In this document: piece by piece, positions 35,601-48,500 of the stretch
How positions within the stretch are numbered: the first letter of the stretch is position 1
Layout of the letters: each line of letters begins with the position of its first letter
NCBI RefSeq assembly: GCF_014905175.1
Contig: NC_057791.1
Location: 20,374,537 to 20,438,536 of the forward strand
Length of the DNA stretch: 64,000 nt
Source of the DNA: Aphidius gifuensis
Lineage: Eukaryota; Arthropoda; Insecta; Hymenoptera; Braconidae
Reading direction: 5' to 3'
Made by a program: the position numbers and the translations under genes
The notes under the pieces: generated by a model
The model's input: only the letters and a program-made list of their open reading frames with translations
Database searches by the model: none
Told to the model about the DNA's origin: nothing

Positions 35601-38122
35601 GAAAGAGATATACGTGACACATGGTTAATGCTTTAAATTGGTGGTGGTTTTGACCAATGTTGAAACGTGTCATGTGTACACTATTGATTGTCTATAATAT
35701 TAATCAAATTTACGCTGTCAACAAGAAGAAATTTTAGACACAAATTATTTTTAACAAGACAAAAAAATAAAACTTGAAATCTCGAAGATAAATTTTACTT
35801 TTTAATAAAGATTTATCTATTTATAGAATTTGAAAGCTCAGTTATTATATTAATATTCATGAGATATGAATATTCGTATCATTCTGAAATATTGTTATAA
35901 TGATATACATGTTAATTCTACCGAAAATTAGCACAATTTCATGACAATAGAAATTCCAATTTTAATTTGCATAGCATTTCATATAACGAATTAAATGTTA
36001 GTAATTTAAAATAATGGATTAAAATATATTTTACAAAAAAAATAAATTTATATTATTAAATATAAATAAATACTATTTATTATTTATTTTTTTATTTTTT
36101 CCAATTTATTTGTCTTCAAAAAAAAAAAAAGAAAATAATGATTGAATTTCTATTAGAAAACTTTTTCTCCTTTCCAAAGCTAAAAAATAAATAAATTGTA
36201 TTAGGATTTTTTTTTTTTCGCCATCCCCAATGTCAAACAACTACGCATTTTATCTTATTATATTTTTTTTTTAACTTTTATTTCATTTATGTTGAACCCA
36301 CAGCTCCATTTCCTTCCTCTCGGTGTCAAGTAAAATACTAGGGATGTAACGATAAAGTTTATAAACCGTCCAACTAAATTTCGAACAGCCGGACGATGAA
36401 ATCCAGTGACCCGAGGAGAAACTTTTTTCACTGCTTTTATGTATTTATCAAAAAAAAAAAAAGGTATACATTACATGGATTGTATAATTGAGGACTTTTC
36501 CCTAATACGTCATATGAAAATATAAAAAAAAAAAAAAAAGAAATTTATAAAACCGTTGATGAAGCGAAACGTAGAAGAAGCAGGTAATTAACAAACTCAT
36601 TGATGTGGTTTTACGTTTTCTTGATTTTCCAATATTCTTCTTTTTTTATCGATAGTTAAAATCAAAGTGGTAGTGAAGCTGTATTGAAAATTAATGCTCG
36701 AAATAACCCGGAAGACTAAAAATAAAAAAAAAAAATGATAAAGAAAATTGTTTTTGTCTTGGATAAAACGTTCTTCCTTAATTTTTATTTTTTGTCTGTA
36801 TCAGTTGACACTCAAATGGCTGAAGCATTGATTAAAATTAGAAAATAATTTAAATATTATTTATCGATTTGAGAATATTTAAAAGTACACAAAAGATATA
36901 TTTATATATTTTTTTGAAGCAAATGACCTAGTTTAACTGTTTAAATAAAAAAAAATTCACGTCAGTTATACAGGACTATTGAAACGAGTTGAATGCTTTT
37001 TATTTGCTTAAAATATCCGTTTAAAAATTATAATATTTTTATTATTTCATAATCCCAAAGTAACAATGAAAAAATAATAATAAGAAAAATAATAACAGAT
37101 GCTGTTTTGTCATTGAATTAATTCGTTCATGTTTTGTTATAATGAAGTTGTTTTAATTGTTCAAGATTTTAATAATTCTCTGTACGAATTAAGTAGTATT
37201 ACGAGGCACTTGTTAATTATCGTTTTCAATGTTTCAAAATAATTTAATTACAAATAAAGCTTTAATGGTTTGTCGTAATTGCAAAACCAAATCTCAAGAA
37301 AAATATATTGAGGTTTTTTAAAAATTCAACTTGGTACAATGCCATTTTATTTTCCTTTTATTACCCTCAATAAATTTAATAGAAAAAAAAACTATAATTG
37401 TTGTAATTTAAAAAATTTATCAATAATTAAAAAATATATATTTTTTATTATGTTTATTATTTATTTTTTGTACTTGATTTTAAAGATTTTTTAAAACTTG
37501 AATTTGTATTTTAATATTATACAGAAAATTTCTTGGGTCAATGTGAAAATAGTCAACACAATTTTAAGCTCAACAACAATATTTACCCGGTAAAATTAAT
37601 TAATACCTTTGCAAATAATGCAAAAATAAAAAAAACAATTTTTTATTTTTAAATTAATATTTATTTTCCGACACAATTGATTGTACTGAATTAAATTTTA
37701 AGGAAATACTAGAGTTGAATAAATATCTACAATATTTAGCACAAAGTTTTCAACAATACTCTTGAATAAATTTCATTCAAAAAAGCACAAGTTTTTTTTT
37801 CTGCAAGTTGATTGTTTTATAATGAACGTCTGGGAATAAAGTTTTTCATGAGAAAAATAAAAATGGGAATAAAATAAATAATAATTAAATAATTAATAAA
37901 AATAAATGAAAAATTGAATGAAAGTTTAATGCTATTTTAAATGATGATAAAATGCTTGATATAAGACTATAAAGAAAATGGAAATGAAAATTTTTTATGA
38001 TTCTATTTTTTTTTCTTTTTCATACATAGACATTTTCTTTTGTTCTTTAAATTTTTGATCTACTTCCAGATAAATAATAAAAGTATAAAAAAAATATATA
38101 AAATGATGAGACATGCACGATA

Positions 38123-38139
38123 TTTGGCAACTTGCCAAA
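38123..38139. promoter_or_regulatory. Perfect NFI-type palindrome
   Basis: TTTGGCAACTTGCCAAA is a perfect 8+1+8 palindrome and matches the Nuclear Factor I consensus TTGGC(N5)GCCAA. It lies in one of the GC-richer islands of the intergenic region. Function is inference. Confidence 0.3.
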
Positions 38140-40815
38140 GAGAAATTCAAAGTACTCAGTGTGGCCTCAGGTGTTGGATGATCAAACCACAAGGGTTTTA
38201 GTGAGTAACTCAGAGTAACTCAAGTGGCTATAAGTATTGTCTGATTCATTATCAATACACCGTTGAGGATACAATTTGACTATTTGAAAATTTTATTGGC
38301 ATTATTTATTTATGTATTTTCCTTTATAAACGCTAAATAGTATTTACAAATTTATGTCAAAGATTCAGTATCTAAATTAATTAATAATAATAAACGAAAA
38401 AATAAAAATTCCAGTAGTAAATTTTGAATTATTTATAATACAACAAATATAAAGAAAAAAAGTTGCTTCAATTTCAACATCAAGATAAACTCAATTGAAT
38501 GAATTTGAAATAGAAAAATGCGTAAATTTCGAAATTTATTTTTTGTTCTATTTTATCTGTTGAAAAAAAAATAAAAATAATAAAAAAAACTTGAATAAAA
38601 TTTCAAGTAAAAGTAAATGCGATCTTTTAGAAGTTTTTTATTCTTTAAAAAAAAATTCTGGTACCTGCAGGAGGGCAAATAGCAGAATAAGATAAAGCAT
38701 TTTTTTTATTTTTTATTTCTTATTTCGCTTTTTAAATTTTCTTTCATGATTTTTTTTTATTTCTTATTTTTTTCTCGCTTTTATACTCTTAGGTATATAT
38801 ATAAGATAAACTAGATATATATTCTTTAGTTTGTGAAACCGGAAGTGCGTATATAATGGGCTTGGAGTTAAATATATATCTTTTTTTTTTCTTCTCTTTT
38901 GTCAAAACGTCATTTTGGCTCATTTTGAAGCTCACTTTGTCATTGAGGTATTCCAGCGTCTCAGTAGCAAAGTAATAACACACGTTATGAGAAAGATTAT
39001 TTTGCCTGACACAGCTAGATGGAATTTTCATTTTATTGCTGTCGTGAAGAATATTGAAGAGGGGTAAAACACTCGAGACTAAGTGGAGTTTCAGTTAAAA
39101 TTGTGAGACAAAAATTGTGAGCTTATCGGTGAAAAATACATATACAATGAAAATTTTTAAAAATAAATAGCAATATTTTAAAATTTTCAAAATAAATTTA
39201 TTCGTGTTTTTAGCTGTTATTTAAAAAATAAAAAAATATCAAGAAAAATTATGTCATGAAAATGTCTTGTTGTCTCGACAAAATCTCAGAATTCATAAAT
39301 AATATTTACTGAAAAAAAAAATATATATATTGCCAAGCTCAGCACGATTCATAGCAGATTTAAAATTTTACATACTCAACGGTATTATTTTTTTTCTTTA
39401 TTTTTTAATTTAATTTATAGATATATCAAAATAAAATAAAAAAGTTATATAAATGATGTTAATTAACAAGAAAGTAAATTAAATAAAAAAAATAAATGAT
39501 TTTATTGGTTTAACAAAGTCATACTTCTGATTCATTTAAATTTTGTCAAGTAGCTTTAGTTTTTTTAAATCACCACGTGTTAATTATCATCAAGAAGCAA
39601 TTAAAATTTGTTATTAGTTTTCAATGCATTTTTTATTAGCCAAAAAAAAAAAAAAATTAATTTGACTTCAATTTGAAGCTGGGATTAAAAAATTGATGGA
39701 AATTAAATCAATAAATTTAAGGTTCGTTTTTTATCCTTTTTCTTTCATTTTTTATTTTTTTTAGTATTCAATCCAAACGAGATTTAATTTTTTTATTTTA
39801 TTTTTTTCCATCCGAGTTTTTTGTTTCGATAAGATTTGAATCAAAATAACCACAAACATCATGATGCTCTTGGCCTCATCCTGGGGGATTACCAAAGAAA
39901 GCTTTCGACGATAAAATCGTGAATGAAGCTGGTAAAAAGCATATGGTAAATGCATTTATTTCCAATAAAGTCAATTCGTATTTTTTTCTTTTATTATTAG
40001 AATTACTTTTATTATTTTTATGTCATTCTATATTTTGTTACCCTATGATGTCATTATTTTCATATTTATTTTATTCTACATGAAATATTTTTTGATATAT
40101 TTCAAATATAAATAAACAAACAATTTTAAATTTTACTCACGAAAAATTTGACGAATAATATTGTTACAAATATGATGAAAACAAAAACAAAAAATAAAAC
40201 TTTGAATGATTGGACAGAACCGAGAGCTTTTCCCAATTTTCTCCAGTGACAAACTACTATCCCACTTCATGACAAATATGTATTTTTTTTTTTTTTCTAC
40301 TTTTTTCATTTTACTTTTTCATATTTTTTTATCATGATCTGCTCGTATTTTTCTCACTCAGCAATGACATCGATCGATGACCTAATCGTCTTGTCTGGAC
40401 ATGTCCACCACCCTTTTCTTTTCCATTTTAGTTCACAAATACTTGCCTAAGGCTTTATTTTCTTACTCAACATTATTATTTTTATTATTTTTTTTTCATT
40501 CTTTCGTTTAGAAAATAATTCATTATAAATAAGTGTCTTTTCTTCTCTTTTTTTTTTTTTTTTATTCAAACTGAATATCTATTAAAGTTTCAATTGATTA
40601 ATTCAAATTGTCTTCTTACAATTAAAAGTTTTTTTTCTTTTTCAAACAATAAAAATTATTTAGTTTATTATTTTCTTTTATATTTTGTCAACAATAAAAA
40701 GTCAATAATAACTCATCATTGTCAAATATTCATAACTTTAAAATTTTTTGCTGTTATCTTTTTTTTTTTATCAATCAAGAATCAGCTAATTAGAAATCAA
40801 TTGATTTGTGCGAAA

Positions 40816-40831
40816 GTGTGTGTGTGTGTGT
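40816..40831. repeat. GT microsatellite
   Basis: Eight GT units in the intergenic region upstream of the alpha gene. Confidence 0.75.
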
Positions 40832-41741
40832 TTGAACAGTTCTCATAAACCACAATGTGAGTAGCAAACGAACAAAAACACACCTAAACTAAATATCAAG
40901 TATATATGTGTTTTTGCCTTTTGTTTTATCGACCACACAATGTGCAAAGTAAAAACCACACAGACACTAGATCGTGCTAAAGCACAAAACCCTCAAAAGA
41001 TATGTCACTATATACACAGCAGGGACGAATAAATTAAATATATAAAAAAAGGAAAATAAAATATAATAAAATTATAGCTCAAGAAAAGATTCAGGATAAA
41101 TTTCAGAATAAAAAAAAAAAAGCTCCCATGTATATGGTTTAATAAAAAAGGGTTCAAAAAAAAATCCAACAATCACAATCATTAATAGAAATGCATGCAT
41201 ATGAATTTTGAGCACGTAATACATGAACACATTTGCATCGTATCATGTTGGAAAATGTCATACATCATGTGTACTTTTAATGTTGAAAATGAAAATAAAA
41301 ATTAGAAAAAAAAAAGTACAAAAAATTGCATCAAAGGTTTGTTGGTGCATAATGCAAGTGTGACTGTTATAAAAAAATTAAAAAATAAAACAAAAGGCAA
41401 GTGGAAAAAAAAACCTACATAATAAAGAAAAATATATGTAAAAAAAACTTACGATAAAAATAAAGCAATGATAATAAAGAAAAAGAAAAAAATTAAAAAT
41501 GTATATAAGAAAGTGACAAAAAAAATTTTTTTAAACACTCAAAGACACACGCTCTGTTTTAAAGTTAGTAGTATATTGGTGAAGCAGGGTGAAAGGGTGA
41601 AAGATAGTGAAAAAAAATATACCAGCAATAGAATAGCAAATAAAAAAAGAAAATGTATTTTTTTTTTTTAGTGTTGGTGAAAATTTTCAGACATGCGCGC
41701 ACATGTCATGATGTGTCTCACTCAATTTACTTGAATTACAT

Positions 41742-41900
41742 GTATATATATCTTTGTCAAATATACAAGCTCCCTCTTAACCCCGTGCTACCCTTATCAA
41801 CAAACTCAGCTGGCGCTGCTCGGTCAATTCTGAAGCAGTATGGCGCTACGCGTTCTACCACTAATGCCGTCGTACCATCCCCAAATATAAAATTTTTTTT
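41742..41900 (+). promoter_or_regulatory. Candidate promoter / 5' UTR of the sGC alpha gene
   Basis: A TATATATA string at about 41742-41750 is followed by the most GC-rich segment within several kb (41770-41890). This segment contains two copies of TGGCGCT (41811-41817 and 41841-41847). The first, AGCTGGCGCT, differs from the CTCF-core match near the beta promoter by one base. It lies 0.7-0.8 kb upstream of the alpha start codon. No transcript evidence is available. Confidence 0.25.
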
Positions 41901-42569
41901 TTATTTTTTTTATTTTTGTAAATAATTCTCATGAGGCTCCACGTGCCAATTCAACGTCAACCAAAATAAACGAAATTTATAATCATTTTTAAAAAGAAAA
42001 TAATTGAATAATAAATTTTTTTTTTTTAAATTAAAAAAATTATAAAAATTATAAAATTTAAGTGAAAAATAAAAAATAAAATATTGAACAAAAGAAAATA
42101 AATTTTAAGGGTGAAGTGTTGACAAGTGGTGGTGTTGGTGGGTGGTTTTAACAGTGGTTATTGTGGCAAAGCTTTTCGATTGATGGTGTTGGCCTTGATC
42201 AACAACTTTTAAGTTTAATATATTCATGAAGAAAAAATAAACTTTTAATTATTATCAGAAAGTGTTTTATTAAATTTACACACACCTTTTTTTCTGTTTT
42301 ATTTATTTTTTTTTTTTATCTTTTCATTTGAATTAATTTGATAATTAATTAATAAAGTTTATTATATTTAAAAATAAATTTGTTGTAAATATTAAAATTT
42401 TATTTAAGTTAATTTACATGGAATTGAAAAAAATATATATATTTTTTATGAATAATTATTTAAAAATATAAAGAAACTTTTAAATATAAAAACAATGAAT
42501 AATTATTGTAACTTAGGACTTTAATTAAGGTAATTTGAAAGTAGTTTTTTTTTTTTTTTATAAGCAAAT

Positions 42570-45500
42570 ATGGCATGTCCATTTTCACGTGGTTTTGAAA
42601 AAAATAATAGCAGTGATGATACAGCTGATGGAGGCAGTTGTGATAGAAAAAATGATAGATTCAAACCAACAAGACAATCATCAGTGCTGATAACATCATC
42701 ACTGCTAGGAGAAGAGATCGACGATCAGGAAGACACACAAACTCTCAATTTGAAACATTTACGAGCTGCTGTACTTATACTAACAAATCCATCGGTATTT
42801 ATTTTGTATATTTATTTAAAATTATTTTCATTTCAATTAAATTTTCATTCAAAAGCATCTTCAAGGGATTTTAATCTTTTTGTTTGGCTATTTTTTATTA
42901 TTTCAACAGAATTTTATCACTAAACTTGATTGCAGCTTTGGATAGTATTTTTTATTTCATTTTTTTTTTTTTTTTTATCATTTTTGTTATTATCTTTTGA
43001 AGTATTTGGACCAGCATGACAAAATCCCCATTGATTAAATTCAAAAACAGAACGATAAAAAAATAAAAAAAAAAAAAACTATTTTATTACAAGGTTGATG
43101 ATGCAGTAGTTTTTTTGTTTTTGTGTTAAATTGCAGTTTCATGTTTAGCTTTGGGCTATTTACCAAAAGCAATCAAGTCGCGTTATATGTTATGCTAACG
43201 TGAATTATTTCAATCACCATGTATATTTTAAAAAATGGCCAATATTAATTTATAATTGTTAATAAACATATCAATAAATTTTTAATGATTAATTGTAATA
43301 TTATTTATTAATTTTATTGTATAATTTCATAACCAATTCTACTTAAAAATTCATTCGCTTTTTTTTTAATTTTTAATTCAATTTTCAATCAAAAAAATTA
43401 ATTGATTCTTTGAAAAATAAAAAAAAATTTTTAATCAATAAAAGTTGATAATAAATTTTCAAATTATTTAAAAAAATATATTTTACATGTTTTATAAATT
43501 TACCAATGAATTAAAGTGTTTATGGGCATTAGGATATTTAAAATAGATGACTCAACACATTAGCATCATTGCTGGTTGCTTTGATAGTATTTATCAATTG
43601 ACAGCAATGTGAACAGACTCAATATCACCTTTGAATCATTTCAAATATTTGCGATTAATATCGTAAATTCGTATTATATTAATTCATAGTATTAACAATG
43701 ATAATAATAAATTCCATCATTAATATATTTCAATGCAACGTATAATATATTTCATGATAAATTGTTCATTTTTATTTTATCATTTCAATCGTATATACAT
43801 CAATTTCATTCAACGAAAAAAAATACCAAAAATTAATGATATTTGTTGAGAATAGTTAGGCAAACCTATGATCTTTTGATAGATGATGGTGTAACAATTC
43901 GATAAATTTTAATTTCAATAGAGGAAATAAAAAAACCACGCATGAATGGTCAAAAGCTCCAATTCAAGAGCATGGCTCTAAATATCGAAAAAAAATATAT
44001 AAAAATTTTCTAGAATCATAAATTCAAATCTCAAAAATTGTTGGAAATATATAGATAAAAAAAAAAAAAAAAAAAAAAAACAAAGAGAAATAAAACAATG
44101 ACCTAAATAAAAAATAAAAAAAATGTACTTAAAACTTTATTGTTTTTATAGATAAATAAAAAATACATTAAAAAGTTTTTAATTATTTTTTATGATGAAT
44201 TTTTTTAGTCAAATTAAATATATAATATTATTAAAAAGTTATATATTAAGTGCAGATTTCAATATTGATATTATAGGTTCATTTTTAAAATAAAGCTACT
44301 TAGGGTTTTTTTCTTGGTAAAATTCAATAGACGTTATCGAAAGAAGGCATCTATATATTTCTGCAGATTGAATTACAATTCAACCAAGTGAAAAAGCTTT
44401 GTATTCAGAAAAAAATGTAACTTGCTGATGTTACAAATATGAATTTTTTTTTTTTCCTTGTCTATTGATTATTCAATTTATTAAATACAAGACATACTCA
44501 TTAATCATTTTTTATTTTCCAATAAAACTTGACATTTTTCTTTGTTTATTTCGTTAATGAATTAAATTTAAAAAAAAAAAAAATCATTAAAAACATGTAA
44601 TCTTTAAGAATAATAAAATTTTAATTTTTTTTGTTATTTTACTTTTTTTAAAAAAATCTTAAAGTTTTAATTTTTAAAAGTTGGTAACTTGTGGCTTGGT
44701 GTGGTATTTCATTAAAACTCAAAACAAAAAAGTTTTTATATCTCAGTATATAAACGAGATATTATTATACCTGTATATAATTATTTAACCAGAAATTGCT
44801 ACTACAAGTGTCGAGTATATTTCGTTTATGTATAAAATTGTAACGACGAAAATCATGATGTGGTTAAATCTAATCCACCACTCACCATTCGTAACCATGA
44901 TTGAAGCAGTACAGTTTACTGATAGGATTTTACACAAATTCAACCCTCAAAAGTCCTACTTCAAATGTAACACAAAGTGAATAAATTTATCTTGTTACAT
45001 CCCTCTGTAATTCTATCACAATATAGTTGTTTAAACTTTTATATACAAGAAAATTTCAATCTTTAAATTTTGTTTCAAAAAAATATAAGAAAATTGACAA
45101 GTATATGCATACAATCAATTACCACCTGTTGACATGATTTTATATATTATATATAAATAAATTTTATCAAAATCACATCATTGTAAGTTGATAGAAAAAA
45201 TTAAGCTTTTTTTCGATTTTTATAAATTGATTTATTCATTTGAATCAAATGATTAGAAGTACTAAAATTTTTCAAGTTTCTAATAAAGCAAAATTTAAAA
45301 GGATTTCAAATTTATAAGGTAAATCATCGAGACATGCTCAGATACTGTGACCTACTACTCTGCGACCCTAAATCGATACCGAAGTCGTTTTTTTTTTTTT
45401 ACTCCCTTTTCTTTCTTTTTTTTTTGTTCGTCTTGAGCTTCTCAAGAAATTGCCAATTCAACATTTGAAATGATCATTACGCTTCATATACGTGGGGAGC

Positions 45501-48500
45501 CTTAACACTCATTTTGTTTTTTTGTTTTTTGTTATTGTTGGTATTTTAAAAGAGTTGAAAAAATAATATAACCATTATTTTGTAGACAGAAATATTTTAA
45601 TAATTAATTATGAAGAGTAGATAATTAATTCCTTTTCATCAATATTATAATTTGATGATTTTTTTCTGGTTTTTAATCAACAGATAACATTTAGGGGTGT
45701 TTGAATAACTAGTGGATCAAGTGGCTAATGAGATCTGGTCTTAAAACTCAAGAAGAACAAAAAGAAAAAAAAATATACTTCCTTGAGCTTTTTTTTTTAC
45801 ACAAAGCAAAGAGTAAGCTTCCTTTGATAAGAATAAAGAACAAGAAAAAAAAAAAAACTGGGTATCAAGTACCCAATTTGTAACAGTTCAAGATATTTTA
45901 ACAATTAAAAACATATATATATAATATCGAGCCTATGGAAATTTATTTTTAACTGAATATCAAATTAATCAGCAACTAAAAGGTCAAAAGCTGATCTAAA
46001 ATCAATACGTTGGTAAAAAGACAGAAATGAAAAACAACACATACATAAAAAGCTGTGTTTCAGTATTGAAATTATTTCGATAATTAAATTTTAGTATAAT
46101 TGATTCAGGGCTAGTATTCAGATTAATAAAAATAATAGTACCAACGAAATCAATATCACCCACAATGAGACTAAATCTAGGATTAAATTTTAGCATTTAA
46201 AAAATAAATTTGTAATACTAAAAATTAAAATAAGCTACATGAAAATAATTAATTTACAAAAATATATATATAATAAATACAATTATTTTGATAATTACAT
46301 AATTTACAAAATTTTGTAGTAAAAAAAAAAAGCCACAAATTTCATAATTAAATTAAAATTCAGCTAAAATATTTAGTATATTATTTACATATTAAAATAA
46401 AAATTAAAAAAAAAAATAGTAAATTAAGATGAAAATAATATTCCACTGATATTGTAGTAAAGCATAGAAATAACAAAGTTAAAAAAAATAAATAAATGAA
46501 ACAAAGGAAAATTTATGCACCAGAGTCAATTATATTTCACTTGGGAATATTATGATATACACATATATATATTAATAACAACAACAGCAGGTGGCTGGTT
46601 TTACTCGATAAATTAATTTTCTCGTATAAAAGACGAAAGTCATCCAGTGAATTTCCCGTTGTTTTAAACATACTAAATTGCGTTAATTTAAGTTAATATA
46701 TAATGAGTTATGGAGATTTTCAACTTTTTTAATAATTTTATCTTTAATTTTCTTCATTTTTTTTTTTCAATATTGTAATTAAAAATAAAAAAAAGAATAT
46801 TTTTATTTACACCTAAAAAGCATAGAAATACATTGAATATATTTATTACTTTGAATTGATTTTTTATTTTATATTCAAGTTTTATTTAATTCTGTATTCA
46901 TCATAATATGATTTTTATTTATTTTTATATCATTTTTTTTTTTTTGTTACTTTTTATTTGTGAATTATATTACTATACTTTTCATATTTATTTACAACTC
47001 AAGGATGTGCTTGGCTGTTTATGAGCTTTTTTTTTTTCATTTGAAAGTGTTAAATACATTTTGAGTTTAAAAATAAAAAAAAACACTCGTTTTTTTCTAC
47101 TGAAAATGAGAATACTTGAAGAGTAAATGGACCGTTGATAGATAAAAATTTATATTATAAAAAAATAAAATAACCAAAGATATTATTTAAGTATAACTTG
47201 GAAAATTAAATGAAAAAAAAAAGTGTGAATCATAAATTTTGTGGTCTATGTATGAACTCTTTATACAATATCACAAACTGCCTAATAGAATCAAAAACTC
47301 TTTTGGGTTTTGAAGTTCAACTCGTTGCCAAGTCTTGGGATACTTGAAATTGTCTTTTCCACACTTTTTACAAAGTAGTAGTTACCATGCAATTCGATTT
47401 CAAACTTATCTCAATACGAATGAACAAACTTGATAGTTTTTTCTTTTTTTCTTTCTTTCAATAAAAATTGACTGTTCATATTGATTAATTATATAAAAGA
47501 CAAAAAAAAAAAAAAAACTATCAAAACTTTTTATCATTATAAAAATAATATAAAAGAACTTTTTTTTTTTTCAACTAATAATTATTATTAAGCTCATCAA
47601 GAGATGTAGTCAACTTTTATCTCTAGATGTAATTTAAAACTCAACGAGACATTGTTAATATTTTAAATAAAGAATATTACTTGTATGATAATAAATAATA
47701 ATAGTCAAATAAAGTAAGCAGCAATATTAATTATTATAAAATTGGCTGAATATCGTAGTAACATTTATGAAATTGTCGTTCGACATGATGGCCGGAAATG
47801 TTGACTCTATAAATGTGGATGTGTTGATGGTTGAATATATACTGAGTTTAAAGTTTCCATTAATATATCCAACTTTCGTAATACAATTTCAAAGTTCATT
47901 ACAACTTGAAATAGTAGTGCATTAAATAAGGTCTCATTTTTCATTATTCAATTTAAAAATTAATATTCCATATTTACAAAAAAACACTAATTAAAATTAT
48001 CAAAAAAACAACGAAAACAGAAAAATCTGAATATCAATTTTTAATAATTATTAAATAAAGAAAAAATGGGTTTATTTTACATTTATTTTGTCACTCTAAT
48101 TGTTGATGGTAATAATCAACTTGTACGTTATTTTAGTCTAATTTTTGCTGACTCACACTGAACTAGATGCTGATGCCTGACCCAGTTATCAAGATATCAT
48201 TCTATCTACCAATGAAGATAAAACACATATGCACCTTGTATATAAATACACACACATAGATAAACTATTATCATTGTGTAAAATTGTATCAATTGATCTG
48301 TCTATTGAATGACACTTCTCTATATTCTCAATTTATTTACAAAATTTTTGAACATAAACCAAGTTTGTACGTGTTTTGTTTATTTAAACTTTTGAATAAT
48401 AACAATTCATTGAATTTTCAATTTATCATCATGATTTCAAGAATAGCCAAAGTTATTGAGTACTTGAAACTACTGATAATGTCATATTGGATAATAATAA

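Larger units (their letters stand above)
29670..41690. other. Intergenic region between divergent sGC beta and alpha genes
   Basis: About 12 kb of AT-rich DNA without a supportable gene. GC-richer islands that could be regulatory lie at about 30690-30760, 32260-32400, 36290-36420, 38100-38240, 40205-40270 and 40340-40420. A palindrome GCCACCAGTTGGTGGC-type stem lies at about 30690-30706, and a perfect p53-like half-site GGACATGTCC at about 40397-40406. Confidence 0.55.

Noticed and set aside
40397..40406. GGACATGTCC, a perfect p53-type half-site
   Set aside because: A single 10-mer half-site without a second copy nearby is expected by chance at low frequency; no context supports it.
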